Shown: positions 17,709-26,167 of the stretch, piece after piece
Layout of the letters: every line of letters starts with the position of its first letter
Numbering within the stretch: the stretch's first letter is position 1
Origin: Bacteroidales bacterium
GTDB taxonomy: Bacteria > Bacteroidota > Bacteroidia > Bacteroidales > P3
Assembly: GCA_017522105.1 (NCBI GenBank)
Contig: JAFXAA010000035.1
Location: 1 to 64,000, forward strand
Length of the DNA stretch: 64,000 nt
Direction: 5' to 3'
Position numbers and translations under genes: made by a program
Notes under the pieces: model-generated
Told to the model about the DNA's origin: nothing
Seen by the model: the letters and a program-made list of their open reading frames with translations, nothing else
Databases searched by the model: none

Positions 17709-20348
17709 AAACAGTTGTGTCTGTGTTCCTTCGGCGAAGCCCTGACGCTCGTCGGGTTCTGCCGCGAGCTCAGTTTCTGTCGGGTCGGTGTCCGGGTCCG
17801 GGTCGGGGTCGGGGTCGGCTTTGAGGGGTGCAAGCCAGACGAATTTCTCCACTGCAAAGGTGGTGATGCGTTTGCCTTTGGCCTTGTTGCTCTTGACTCC
17901 GATGAAGTCCTCCACCTCAATTATCTCGCTTCCTATCTTCTTTCCGCTGTCTTCAGTGTACACCACTTCGAGGCGTGGGAAGAAATCCATGCTGAGGTCG
18001 ATGAGGGAGGAGCCGTCATCGTCGAGGAATGGGGTCTTGCGGTCTGTGGCTTCGGGGGTGAAACGTTTGAGGTAGGGGTAGCCGTCGGCGGAGCGATAGA
18101 GAGCGGTGACTATCTGGTCGGGGCGGTATTTGCGGAGTTCCACGAGGTCGTCGTCATAGTGGTTGGCCAAGTCGAATGTCGTGGTACGATAGGTGCCACC
18201 CTGCATGATAGCCAGTATCTTGTCGGTGCCGCGGAACTCTCCAAGGTAGCGCCCTGCCTCGTTCACATTGAGGCGTTTGACACTCTCGTCGAACCATATC
18301 TTGCGCGCACTGAGGGTGCTGACGCCTTCGTCCTTGAGGTTGATGGAACGGACGGCATTGCGGGTGAGTATGTTGCCCATGCTCTGACGCCCTTTGATGG
18401 CGAGGGTCTTGAAGTCAAAGTCAAAGGATACTTTCTTCAGCTTGGGGTTGCTGACGTGGTGCACAGTGACGACCTCGGCTTCTCCGTTGGGGTTGGCGGT
18501 GAAGTAGAGGACTTTGCTACCCTTGGTGCCCTTGGTGAGGAGGTAGTCTCGGTCGCGCGTGATGGCGGTAACGCTGAAGCGCTTGACCATTGCGTAGCCG
18601 CTGGGCCCGTCACGGTATATCATGTTGTACACCGTGCGCTCATCGCGCTTGCGGAAGACACTGACAAAGAGTATCTCCTTGCAGTCCTGCGAGCCAACGA
18701 ACCCTTTCTCCTGCACCTTGGTGACCATCATGGTGCCGTCCTTGCGGAAGACTATGATGTCGTCCAGCCGCGAACACTCGCAGGCCACCTCGACGCCTTC
18801 TTCGCGTTTGAGGCCCCAGCCGACGAAGCCGGTGGTGTAGTTGACGTAGAGTTTCTCGTTGGCCAGAGCCACCTGTGTGGACTCAATGTCTTCAAAGGAG
18901 CGTATCTCCGTCTTGCGCTCGCGTCCTTTGCCGTACTTCTTCAGGATGTCCTGGAAGTAACGTATAGCATAGTCCGTCAGGTGTTCCAGGTGATTCCTCA
19001 CCTCGTCCATTGTCATTTCTATGCTTTCTATCTCCTCCTCGGCCTTCTTGATGTCGAACTTGCTAATCTTGCGCACAGGCTTCTCGGTGAGTTTGAGCAC
19101 GTCCTCGCGCGTAATCTCGCGCTTGAAGCGCTTGCGGTAGGGGCCGAAGGCATGCAGCATCTCGTCCACCTGCTCGTCCCACGTGCTGCTGTCCTTCTTC
19201 TCCATCTTCTTGTAGATGCCTTTCTCGAAGAATATCTTTTCCAGACTCACCCAGTGCCAGCGGTCCTCCAGCTCGCCAAGCTGTATCTCCAGCTCCTGAC
19301 GCAGCAGGTCCTTGGTGCGCATGGTGTTGTGGCGCAGTATGTCGCTGGCGGTCATGAAGACCGGCTTCTCGTCCACGATGACACAGGTCTGCGGCGAGAA
19401 ACTTATCTGGCAGCTCGTGAAAGCGTAGAGTGCGTCGATGGTCTGGTCGGGGCTCACGCCACCGGGCAGGTAGACCACTATCTCTACCTCCGCGGCGGTG
19501 TTGTCGTCCACCTTCTTAATCTTTATCTTGCCCTTCTCGTTGGCCTTCACTATGCTGTCTATCAGCACGTCGGTGGTCACCGTGTATGGCAGCTCGCTGA
19601 TGACTATCGCCTTGCGCTTCTCGTCGTAGTGCATCTTCGCCCTTATCCTAAGCCTGCCGCCCTGCGCACCGTCGTTGTACTTGCTCACGTCGATGAGCCC
19701 CCCCGTCGGGAAGTCGGGGTATATCTCGAACGGCACATTTTGCAGTATCTTGATGCTGGCCTCCAGCAGTTCGCAGAAGTTGTAGGGCATGATGACGCTC
19801 GTCAGCGTGACGGCGATACCCTTCGTGCCCTGCGCCAGCAGCAGCGGGAACTTTATCGGCAGGCTCACAGGCTCCTGCTTGCGCCCGTCGTAGCTCGGCT
19901 TCCACTGCGTGGTCTTCGGGTTGAACACCACCTCCTTGGCAAACTTCGACAGCCGCGCCTCTATGTAGCGGCCCGCTGCAGCATCGTCGCCAGTCAGTAT
20001 GTTGCCCCAGTTTCCCTGGCAGTCTATCAGCAAGTCCTTCTGCCCCAGGTTCACCAGGGCATCCTTGATGCTCGCGTCGCCGTGGGGGTGGTACTGCATG
20101 GTGTTGCCCACTATGTTGGCCACCTTCGTGTAGCGTCCGTCGTCCGTCTCCTTCATGGCGTGCAGTATGCGACGCTGCACAGGCTTCAGGCCGTCGTCTA
20201 TGTCGGGCACCGAACGGTCCAGTATCACGTCCGACGCATAGTCTATCCAGTAGTCCTTGAACATCCCGTCGAGCGACACCGTGCCACCTCCGCTCTGCAC
20301 CTCGCCCTCCTGCGGGATTTCCTTTTCTTCCATATTGTCTTCGTTCAT
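17706..20348 (-). CDS. parC: DNA gyrase/topoisomerase IV subunit A
   Basis: The 880-residue subunit of a type IIA topoisomerase cuts and religates the gate DNA segment. It shows the N-terminal winged helix with GLKPVQRRILHAM, the YHPHGDASIKDAL helix and the catalytic tyrosine in AAGRYIEARLS near residue 127. The long C-terminal half matches the Bacteroidota ParC-type protein rather than GyrA; I see no GyrA box. The tail is an Asp-Pro repeat (DPDPDPDPDT) encoded by a 6-bp repeat at about 17789-17820. No parE is adjacent in the window. Confidence 0.9.
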   Translation of the reverse strand: MNEDNMEEKEIPQEGEVQSGGGTVSLDGMFKDYWIDYASDVILDRSVPDIDDGLKPVQRRILHAMKETDDGRYTKVANIVGNTMQYHPHGDASIKDALVNLGQKDLLIDCQGNWGNILTGDDAAAGRYIEARLSKFAKEVVFNPKTTQWKPSYDGRKQEPVSLPIKFPLLLAQGTKGIAVTLTSVIMPYNFCELLEASIKILQNVPFEIYPDFPTGGLIDVSKYNDGAQGGRLRIRAKMHYDEKRKAIVISELPYTVTTDVLIDSIVKANEKGKIKIKKVDDNTAAEVEIVVYLPGGVSPDQTIDALYAFTSCQISFSPQTCVIVDEKPVFMTASDILRHNTMRTKDLLRQELEIQLGELEDRWHWVSLEKIFFEKGIYKKMEKKDSSTWDEQVDEMLHAFGPYRKRFKREITREDVLKLTEKPVRKISKFDIKKAEEEIESIEMTMDEVRNHLEHLTDYAIRYFQDILKKYGKGRERKTEIRSFEDIESTQVALANEKLYVNYTTGFVGWGLKREEGVEVACECSRLDDIIVFRKDGTMMVTKVQEKGFVGSQDCKEILFVSVFRKRDERTVYNMIYRDGPSGYAMVKRFSVTAITRDRDYLLTKGTKGSKVLYFTANPNGEAEVVTVHHVSNPKLKKVSFDFDFKTLAIKGRQSMGNILTRNAVRSINLKDEGVSTLSARKIWFDESVKRLNVNEAGRYLGEFRGTDKILAIMQGGTYRTTTFDLANHYDDDLVELRKYRPDQIVTALYRSADGYPYLKRFTPEATDRKTPFLDDDGSSLIDLSMDFFPRLEVVYTEDSGKKIGSEIIEVEDFIGVKSNKAKGKRITTFAVEKFVWLAPLKADPDPDPDPDTDPTETELAAEPDERQGFAEGTQTQLF

Positions 20349-20379
20349 TTTGTAATCTCTTTACTTAAACCTTATCCCC

Positions 20380-21912
20380 TCACTCCACACTCCTGAACCA
20401 GCGCCCATTGCGGAACTTCCCGCGGTCCTTGTCGCGGCTGAACACAATCCACTTGGCCTTGCCCACGATGTGATCCTCCGGCACAAAGCCCCAATAGCGG
20501 CTGTCCTGGCTGTGGTGGCGGTTGTCGCCCATCATCCAATAGTAGTCCTGCTTCACCGTGTAGGTCTCAGCAAGCTCGCCGTTGACGTAGTATTTGCCGT
20601 CCTTCACCTCCAGCTCGTTGTGCTCATACACCTCAATCAACCTGCGGTATATGGTCAGCGTGCTGTCGTTCAGCTCTATCACTTCACCCTTGGCAGGTAT
20701 GTGCACCGGCCCGAAGTTGTCCACACTCTGCTTCTGACCCTCGCGGTGCGGGAAGAGGTCCGTGTTCTCCGTCGCCTCCGCCGTGTCGCACACAATGTTA
20801 AGCTGCATGCCCAACGTAGAACTTGACAGACGCGACAGCTGCCTCTTCGTCAGCGGCACATTGTAGGCCAGCAGCACCCCCGTGCTGTCCGCCATGTAGG
20901 GCCCCGCATTCTCTATGTCCTGATAGCTCAACCCCAGCCGGTCGAGTTCCTGCATCACATACTGCGGCGGTATGCCGCGCGAGTTGGTCACAAACGAGTA
21001 CGTCGTCTGCGCCTCCCTCGGCGTCGCTATCGCCTTGCCGTCTATCAGCACCTCGTGGTTCACAATCTCCAGCGTCTCGCCGGGCAGGCCTATGCAGCGC
21101 TTGATATACAGCGTCTTCTTGTCCAACGGCCTCACAAACCATCCATCCCTCAGCAAATCCTTGTCCCCGCGGCGCACAGCGTCGTAGTACGTGTACTGGT
21201 TCCCCGGGCTCGCCTTCAGCGTCGTGTCGCCCTCCGGGAAGTTGAACACCACGGCGTCAAACCGCGCCACCTTCCCCAAACCAGGATAGCGGTGGTACGG
21301 CAGCTGCGGCCACCGCAGGTAGCTCTCCACCCTCTCGCCCGTACCCGGAATGGTGTTGTGCACCAGCGGTATGCTCAGCGGCGTCATCATCACCCTCGGC
21401 CCATAGCTCAGCTTGCTCACCACCAGGTAGTCGCCCGTCATCAGGCTTCCCTCCATCGAACTAGACGGTATGTTGTACAACTCCACGGTGAACGTCCTTA
21501 TCATCACAGCTGCCACCACCGCGAAGACTATCGCCTCCATCCAGTCGCGCCCCTCGCTCACCTTCACCGGCGGGTCCGTCTTCGGGTCATGGTACACCGC
21601 CGACTTCGACAAGCCGAGTATCGGCAGATAGATGAACGGAAACAGCACCGCGAAAAACTGCTCCCAGAAACTCGTTCGGTGGAACACCTTGGCAGTCTCC
21701 TGCACCAGCAGCAGAAACGTGAAGATATTCAGCGCCGGCACGAGGAAGTAGATATACCACTTCCACGACTTGCCGCACACCTTGATCCACACCACAATGT
21801 TGTACACCGGCACCAAGGCCTTCCATGGCCTCTCGCCAGCCTTCTTGAACACGAACCACAGCCCCGCTATGGTCCCAACGAAGTACAAAATCAGCAAAAC
21901 GTCGTAAATCAT
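20380..21912 (-). CDS. lepB: Signal peptidase I, large form
   Basis: Removes signal peptides from exported proteins at the inner-membrane outer face. The 510-residue product has an N-terminal extension with three hydrophobic segments (residues ~1-105) seen in Bacteroidota LepB, then the catalytic Ser in NIPSSSMEGSL and the Lys in LYIKRCIGLPGE, and finally MGDNRHHSQDSRYWGFVPEDHIVGKA. A long insertion lies between the catalytic lysine and this last box. The gene lies 31 bp before the topoisomerase gene; its start is next to an 8-bp repeat array. Confidence 0.94.
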   Translation of the reverse strand: MIYDVLLILYFVGTIAGLWFVFKKAGERPWKALVPVYNIVVWIKVCGKSWKWYIYFLVPALNIFTFLLLVQETAKVFHRTSFWEQFFAVLFPFIYLPILGLSKSAVYHDPKTDPPVKVSEGRDWMEAIVFAVVAAVMIRTFTVELYNIPSSSMEGSLMTGDYLVVSKLSYGPRVMMTPLSIPLVHNTIPGTGERVESYLRWPQLPYHRYPGLGKVARFDAVVFNFPEGDTTLKASPGNQYTYYDAVRRGDKDLLRDGWFVRPLDKKTLYIKRCIGLPGETLEIVNHEVLIDGKAIATPREAQTTYSFVTNSRGIPPQYVMQELDRLGLSYQDIENAGPYMADSTGVLLAYNVPLTKRQLSRLSSSTLGMQLNIVCDTAEATENTDLFPHREGQKQSVDNFGPVHIPAKGEVIELNDSTLTIYRRLIEVYEHNELEVKDGKYYVNGELAETYTVKQDYYWMMGDNRHHSQDSRYWGFVPEDHIVGKAKWIVFSRDKDRGKFRNGRWFRSVE

Positions 21913-21913
21913 A

Positions 21914-21996
21914 TTGCGTTAATGTGTTATTGCGTTATCGCGTCAGTGGTTGGCGCGTCCTCTCTAACGCATTGACGCACTAACGCACTAACGCAT
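21914..21996. repeat. Octamer element, inverted arrays
   Basis: Four forward units TTGCGTTA/ATGTGTTA/TTGCGTTA/TCGCGTCA (21914-21945), a ~19-bp core, then four inverted units TAACGCAT/TGACGCAC/TAACGCAC/TAACGCAT (21965-21996). It encodes about the last 22 residues of the adjacent glycosyltransferase and abuts the lepB start. Confidence 0.88.
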
Positions 21997-23099
21997 TCAA
22001 TCAGTTTTTCCTTCTCTTTGTTCCAATCCATATCCTCGCGCGCGGCGGCGAAATCCTCGTCCTGCCACTCCCTCGCCAGCACCCTCTCCACAGCCTCCGC
22101 CAACGCACGTGCTCCCGGCTCCGCCATCACCTCGCCCACACCGTAACGACGCACCACGTGCGCCATCTCCGGCAAATCGCTCACCACCATCGGCACCCCC
22201 GCTTGCACAAAAGCACCCACCCTGTTGGGCAGCGCGTAGTGGTAGCTAAGGCCCTTGTCCTCAAGCATCACCAACCCCACTGCTTGTGGGGAACGCGAGC
22301 CCGTCGAGCGAAACCCACAAGAAGCCTCCAGCGCCGTCATCTCCTCCGGCATCAGCCGACCCGTGAACACCACGCGGTCGGCCCAAGACTTCTCGGCGGC
22401 GTAAGCCTTCATCGCCTCCAGCAAGTCGCCGTCGCCGGCCACCACCAGGCGGCACCCCGGCAGCCACTCCAGCGCGTCGATGGCCCAGTCCACGCCCCTG
22501 CCGACATTCACTTTGCCGGCATAGAGAAGAGTGGCCAGTGGACAGTGGTCAGTGGACAGTATGCTGACGCGACAATGGCTTCCGCCCCTCTGGCCACTGA
22601 CCACTGACCACTGACCACTACTAAGGTTCCTCACCACGGTCATCTCAACCCCGTACCTGTCCTTGTAGTAGTCGGCTATCCCCTGGCTCACCGTCAGCAG
22701 CGCGTCGCACTTCGGCATCAGCCACCGCTCTATCGTCCTCCACACCCACTTCACCACCGGCTTGTCCTGTATCTCAGGCACTTCGTGGAACAGTTCATGG
22801 GCGTCCATCACCAGGCGGCAACGCCCGCGCGCCGCAAGCCAGCACCCCAACAGCGTGTCCGTATCGTTCGCCCATATCACATCGCACTCCATCCCACGCA
22901 GACGCCTCCACAGCCGCCAGTTGAACGCCGCATAGAAGCGCCAGCCGCGCTGCCAGCGCACCGGCAGGTCCGTCCGGCACACCGTCGTCACCTCATACCC
23001 CGCCTCGCGCAAAGCTTCGACGTGGCGCATAACACGCTGGTCGGTAAGCAAATCGTTGCTCACCGCCATCACAATCCGCGTGCTATTGTTGCTGTTCAC
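21927..23099 (-). CDS. Family 4-type glycosyltransferase carrying two repeat-derived inserts
   Basis: A 390-residue GT-B enzyme (RIVMAVSNDLLTDQRV at the N-terminus; VFTGRLMPEEMTALEA and LSYHYALPNRVGAFVQAGVPMV in the donor half). I use GTG at 23099 because the ATG at 23069 would remove the first beta strand. Two in-frame inserts look foreign to the fold: about 31 residues at 22530-22622 encoded by inverted heptamer arrays, and about 12 residues at 22283-22321 encoded by an imperfect palindrome. The C-terminus is encoded by the octamer array at 21914-21996. Likely role in surface glycan synthesis; activity after the inserts is uncertain. Confidence 0.78.
   Translation of the reverse strand: MNSNNSTRIVMAVSNDLLTDQRVMRHVEALREAGYEVTTVCRTDLPVRWQRGWRFYAAFNWRLWRRLRGMECDVIWANDTDTLLGCWLAARGRCRLVMDAHELFHEVPEIQDKPVVKWVWRTIERWLMPKCDALLTVSQGIADYYKDRYGVEMTVVRNLSSGQWSVVSGQRGGSHCRVSILSTDHCPLATLLYAGKVNVGRGVDWAIDALEWLPGCRLVVAGDGDLLEAMKAYAAEKSWADRVVFTGRLMPEEMTALEASCGFRSTGSRSPQAVGLVMLEDKGLSYHYALPNRVGAFVQAGVPMVVSDLPEMAHVVRRYGVGEVMAEPGARALAEAVERVLAREWQDEDFAAAREDMDWNKEKEKLIECVSALVRQCVREDAPTTDAITQ
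22530..22622. repeat. Inverted heptamer element inside a glycosyltransferase gene
   Basis: Forward units AGTGGCC, AGTGGAC, AGTGGTC, AGTGGAC, AGT (22530-22560), a 31-nt core, then GGCCACT and three GACCACT units plus ACT (22592-22622). The arms can pair as a hairpin. The 93-bp tract is 31 codons, so it leaves the host frame open. Confidence 0.92.
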
Positions 23100-23400
23100 C
23101 CTTCGGCCGTTATTATTATTTAAGTTACATAATAACGCGCCCGAACAAAATATCGTATTATCCCCCCGCAAAAAAGTTATCAACCGCCATTTTTGTGCAC
23201 ATAAATCCTCCCGACGGGCAAAAAACCATCAAAAAAAGGCGTTTTATATCAGCTTCTTACCGCATCATCTCTTACATTAGTCTTTAGTTTATCTTTAATA
23301 TGTCATTAATTAAATTTAATTTTGTAAGCAATAATAAGGTGTAATGTACGTTATATATAATGTCAATTATGTTTGAATAGTAATATAAAAGCTTATAGAT
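23100..23400. other. AT-rich intergenic region, no gene seen
   Basis: Between divergent genes. It is visibly richer in A+T than its surroundings. A TAATTTTG at 23317-23324 resembles the -7 box for the gene at 23401, but no partner element is at the expected distance. No RNA gene or repeat family member is recognised. Confidence 0.5.
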
Positions 23401-24192
23401 ATGGCAACTACGGTTAATGGAGAGTTTCTTGGATTGAATGGCCGCATTGGGTCGCTGGTGAGTTACAGGTGGCGCGGGAAGTGGGTGGCGCGCACCTTCG
23501 CACAGAAGCCGAAGAACCCACGCACCGAGCTTCAGCAGAGTCACCGCATGCTCTTCAAGCAGGAGGTGCAGCTGGCGGGCCGCATGAACTGGGTGCTGCG
23601 CGAGACGATGGACGCCGTCGCTGCCGAGCAGGGTATGACGGCATGCAACTACTTCATCAAGCGCAACCAGGCGGCGTTCGGTGTGGACGACGGACAGCTG
23701 GCTGTCGACTGGAGTGCGCTGGTGCTCAGCGAGGGACCTGTGGCGCCGGTGGCCTTCTGGGCGCCCTCGATTACCGAGGGGACGACCCTCAGCATCGCCT
23801 TCGAGCGCAACCCGCTGCACATGCGTGCCGACAACTACGACCGCGTCTATGTCTACCTCTATTGCCCTGACATTGAGCTTGGTTTCCTCACCGCTCCCGT
23901 CTACCGCCGCGAGCAACGCCTGTCGGTGGTGCTGCCCGAGGTCTTCGCCGGCCGCGAGGTGCAGCTGTGGGGCATGGTGCAGGACGCCGCCGGCCGCTGG
24001 TCGGAGACAATCTACATCGGCTGCGGCCCCATAGAAAACACAGTGGAAGAGCCCATTACATCAGAGCCAACCAACGAAGAAAGCCTTGCTGCCACCGGAC
24101 ATCAGTCCTCCCAGCACCAAGGCCTCAATAACGTCTCGCCGTCAAGCCCCATAGAGGCCCCGCCCGACGAAAAGGAAATCCCTAAAGGTTAG
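23401..24192 (+). CDS. DUF6266 family protein
   Basis: A 263-residue protein without a signal peptide. The start (NGEFLGLNGRIGSLVSYRWRGKWVARTF), followed by PRTELQQSHRMLFKQ, matches the pattern I know for the Bacteroidota DUF6266 family, whose function is unknown. The last ~60 residues are Ser/Pro/Glu-rich and probably disordered. It sits in an AT-richer patch next to a lipoprotein of a variable family, which suggests accessory DNA. It is convergent with that gene; only 2 bp separate the ends. Confidence 0.75.
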   Translation: MATTVNGEFLGLNGRIGSLVSYRWRGKWVARTFAQKPKNPRTELQQSHRMLFKQEVQLAGRMNWVLRETMDAVAAEQGMTACNYFIKRNQAAFGVDDGQLAVDWSALVLSEGPVAPVAFWAPSITEGTTLSIAFERNPLHMRADNYDRVYVYLYCPDIELGFLTAPVYRREQRLSVVLPEVFAGREVQLWGMVQDAAGRWSETIYIGCGPIENTVEEPITSEPTNEESLAATGHQSSQHQGLNNVSPSSPIEAPPDEKEIPKG

Positions 24193-24194
24193 TT

Positions 24195-25556
24195 CTATCT
24201 TGCACGCACGGCGCGGACGGGTAGGCCAAGGTCGCGATTTTCGGGATCCATTCCCTGACTGTAATAAGAGAAACCAAAAGCATATGCATTCTCAGGGAAG
24301 TTGTGGCCCACATAGAGCGAGGATGACCAATAGTAGCCGCTGCTGCCAGAATCTTCGAGATCCGTGAAGAAGTAAACGCCTGCAGCAGGCAGAAATAGGG
24401 TACTGCCGTTAGATCCGGTGAAACGACGACCGTATTTGCCGTTATGGGTCGTCCATTCGGAAGTAGTGTTGCTGATAAGCTCGCTCCACTCGCCGTAGGT
24501 CGGGGTGCGGGCTCCATTGCCCATGTTAGCGGTGGCGGCATCGTCGTCGGGCTCAAGGATGGTCAAGGTGTCGAAGAAGCCGTGAAGTCCATAAGCAGGG
24601 TTGTCACAGTACTTGGTAAGCTGGTGTTCGTCACCATAAGCATAGTGATACCAGTCGTAGTAGTCCTTGGGCATAATCTCGCCCCATGAGTAGTAGTAGC
24701 CGTCCTGTTCCGGAGCCATTGCTCCCACGTTGCATTCAGCCCATAAAAGACCAGAAGGAAGAGCAAGATCAACCCATCCTTCAGGCACAGGTTGGGGATT
24801 TGGTTGTGGATTGGGGTCGAGTTTGTCATGCACAGCACGTACAGAGTTGCCATAAACGCGGTCTCTGTGTTCCATCGAACGGCCAGACGGTCGGAATTCG
24901 TATAGCCACGCGCTAGCAGGGGTTTCCGTACTAATCGAGGCGGACCAGTAAGAACCAAGGTTGCCTGCGGCGTAAGGCGAAGAACCGAGGCAGCTACCAG
25001 CAGATGGCATGAAGATACTGTTGCCATTAGATGCGGTGAATAATCTGCCGCTGACACCATTGATGGTTGTCGTTCCGATGCTAGTATTATCGATGAGCTC
25101 CTGCCACTCCTCTTTGGTTGGGGTACGGGCTCCGTCGCCGATGCGGATTGTCGCAGCGTCATCGACTGGCTGCAGGGTTGTAAGGTTATCTATTGTACCA
25201 TAGTAGTTAATGGTGTTGTACTTGGTCAGTATGGATACTCTTCCTTCGTCATCCAACGTGCAGTAACGGTAGGTGTTCCAATTATATGTATCCTTGGGCA
25301 TTGTCTCTCCCCACGCAATATAATCGCCATATTCTTCTGGAGCCGTAGCACCAACGTTGCAAGAGGCCCATAATAGGCCTGAGGGCAAACCAAGGTCAAC
25401 CCATTCGACTGTAGTGTTGCCGCCACCGCCATTGCTGCCACCATTGTTGGCAACGTTTTCACTATCATTGTTGCCATCTTCCTTTCCACAACCAGCGAGG
25501 GTAACAACCACCACAGCCATTGCAGCCACAACGATTGTCCTGAATGTGTGTTTCAT
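24195..25556 (-). CDS. Lipoprotein with two FISUMP-type domains
   Basis: A 453-residue exported lipoprotein: signal peptide with lipobox VTLAGC, a Gly/Asn-rich linker, then two homologous domains beginning WVDLGLPSGLLWASCNVGA and WVDLALPSGLLWAECNVGA. Each contains YWSSS/YWSAS-like and final VRAV motifs of the Fibrobacter-succinogenes major paralogous domain family. The two halves are probably an internal duplication. Base composition is lower in G+C than neighbouring genes. The ATG at 25556 begins the signal peptide; the longer frame to 25646 crosses the promoter. Surface role unknown. Confidence 0.85.
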   Translation of the reverse strand: MKHTFRTIVVAAMAVVVVTLAGCGKEDGNNDSENVANNGGSNGGGGNTTVEWVDLGLPSGLLWASCNVGATAPEEYGDYIAWGETMPKDTYNWNTYRYCTLDDEGRVSILTKYNTINYYGTIDNLTTLQPVDDAATIRIGDGARTPTKEEWQELIDNTSIGTTTINGVSGRLFTASNGNSIFMPSAGSCLGSSPYAAGNLGSYWSASISTETPASAWLYEFRPSGRSMEHRDRVYGNSVRAVHDKLDPNPQPNPQPVPEGWVDLALPSGLLWAECNVGAMAPEQDGYYYSWGEIMPKDYYDWYHYAYGDEHQLTKYCDNPAYGLHGFFDTLTILEPDDDAATANMGNGARTPTYGEWSELISNTTSEWTTHNGKYGRRFTGSNGSTLFLPAAGVYFFTDLEDSGSSGYYWSSSLYVGHNFPENAYAFGFSYYSQGMDPENRDLGLPVRAVRAR

Positions 25557-25575
25557 GTTGTTGATATTTGGGGTG

Positions 25576-25609
25576 CAAAGATACGAAAAAAATTCACATG
25601 TGGACAAAA
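25576..25609 (-). promoter_or_regulatory. Promoter for the FISUMP lipoprotein gene
   Basis: On the minus strand a TTTTTG element (complement of 25605-25609) is followed 21 bp later by TATCTTTG (complement of 25576-25583), matching the Bacteroidota -33/-7 pattern. The ATG is 19 bp downstream of the -7 box. Confidence 0.7.
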
Positions 25610-25666
25610 AAAACATTATTTTCTCCATATACAATATAATTAACAAAACAGCGTTGTATAATCCAT

Positions 25667-26167
25667 ATGTTTATGGATATGAGGGCATCTGTCATAACAC
25701 GTATCGCGCTGGTTGCGTGCCTGCTACTTACCGCCTGCGGCGGCAGCAACAAAGCCCGTAGCGGCGCCGACACAGCCACCTTGGCGGCCAAAGCCGAGGC
25801 CCTGGCGCCGGAGAAGGGGCAGATATGGCAGCTGGTGGCCGTCAGGGGCAAGGCGGTGAGCCGCACCGCAGGCCTCACCACCCTGACATTCAACCCCGAA
25901 GCAGGCACCATCAGCGGCAAGACGGCCTGCAACACCTACTACGGCAGCTACCGCCTGCGCCTTGAAGCCTCAACGGCCGAGGGCTACCGCTACGCCCTTG
26001 CCTTCAGCGGCATAGGCAGCGGCGACACACGCTGCCCCGAGGCCGACATGAACGCCGAGGCCCGCTACATGGCCCTGCTGCCCAAGGCCGACGCCATGTG
26101 CGTCGACGCCTACACTATGACCCTCTACCAGCGTGGAAAAGAGATACTAAAGTACGAATTGCAATGA
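25667..26167 (+). CDS. META-domain (HslJ-like) lipoprotein
   Basis: A 166-residue lipoprotein with lipobox LLTAC near residue 22, then a META domain: IWQLVAVRGKAV, FNPEAGTISGKTACNTYYGSY, GDTRCPEADMNAEARYMALLP. HslJ-like proteins are linked to heat or novobiocin tolerance in enterobacteria; the role here is unknown. Three in-frame ATGs (25667, 25673, 25679) compete; all precede the signal peptide. It overlaps the NUDIX gene by ATGA. Confidence 0.85.
   Translation: MFMDMRASVITRIALVACLLLTACGGSNKARSGADTATLAAKAEALAPEKGQIWQLVAVRGKAVSRTAGLTTLTFNPEAGTISGKTACNTYYGSYRLRLEASTAEGYRYALAFSGIGSGDTRCPEADMNAEARYMALLPKADAMCVDAYTMTLYQRGKEILKYELQ

Noticed and set aside
17565-20396. 943-codon plus-strand frame opposite the topoisomerase A gene
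   Set aside because: Antisense shadow; the minus strand has all type IIA motifs.
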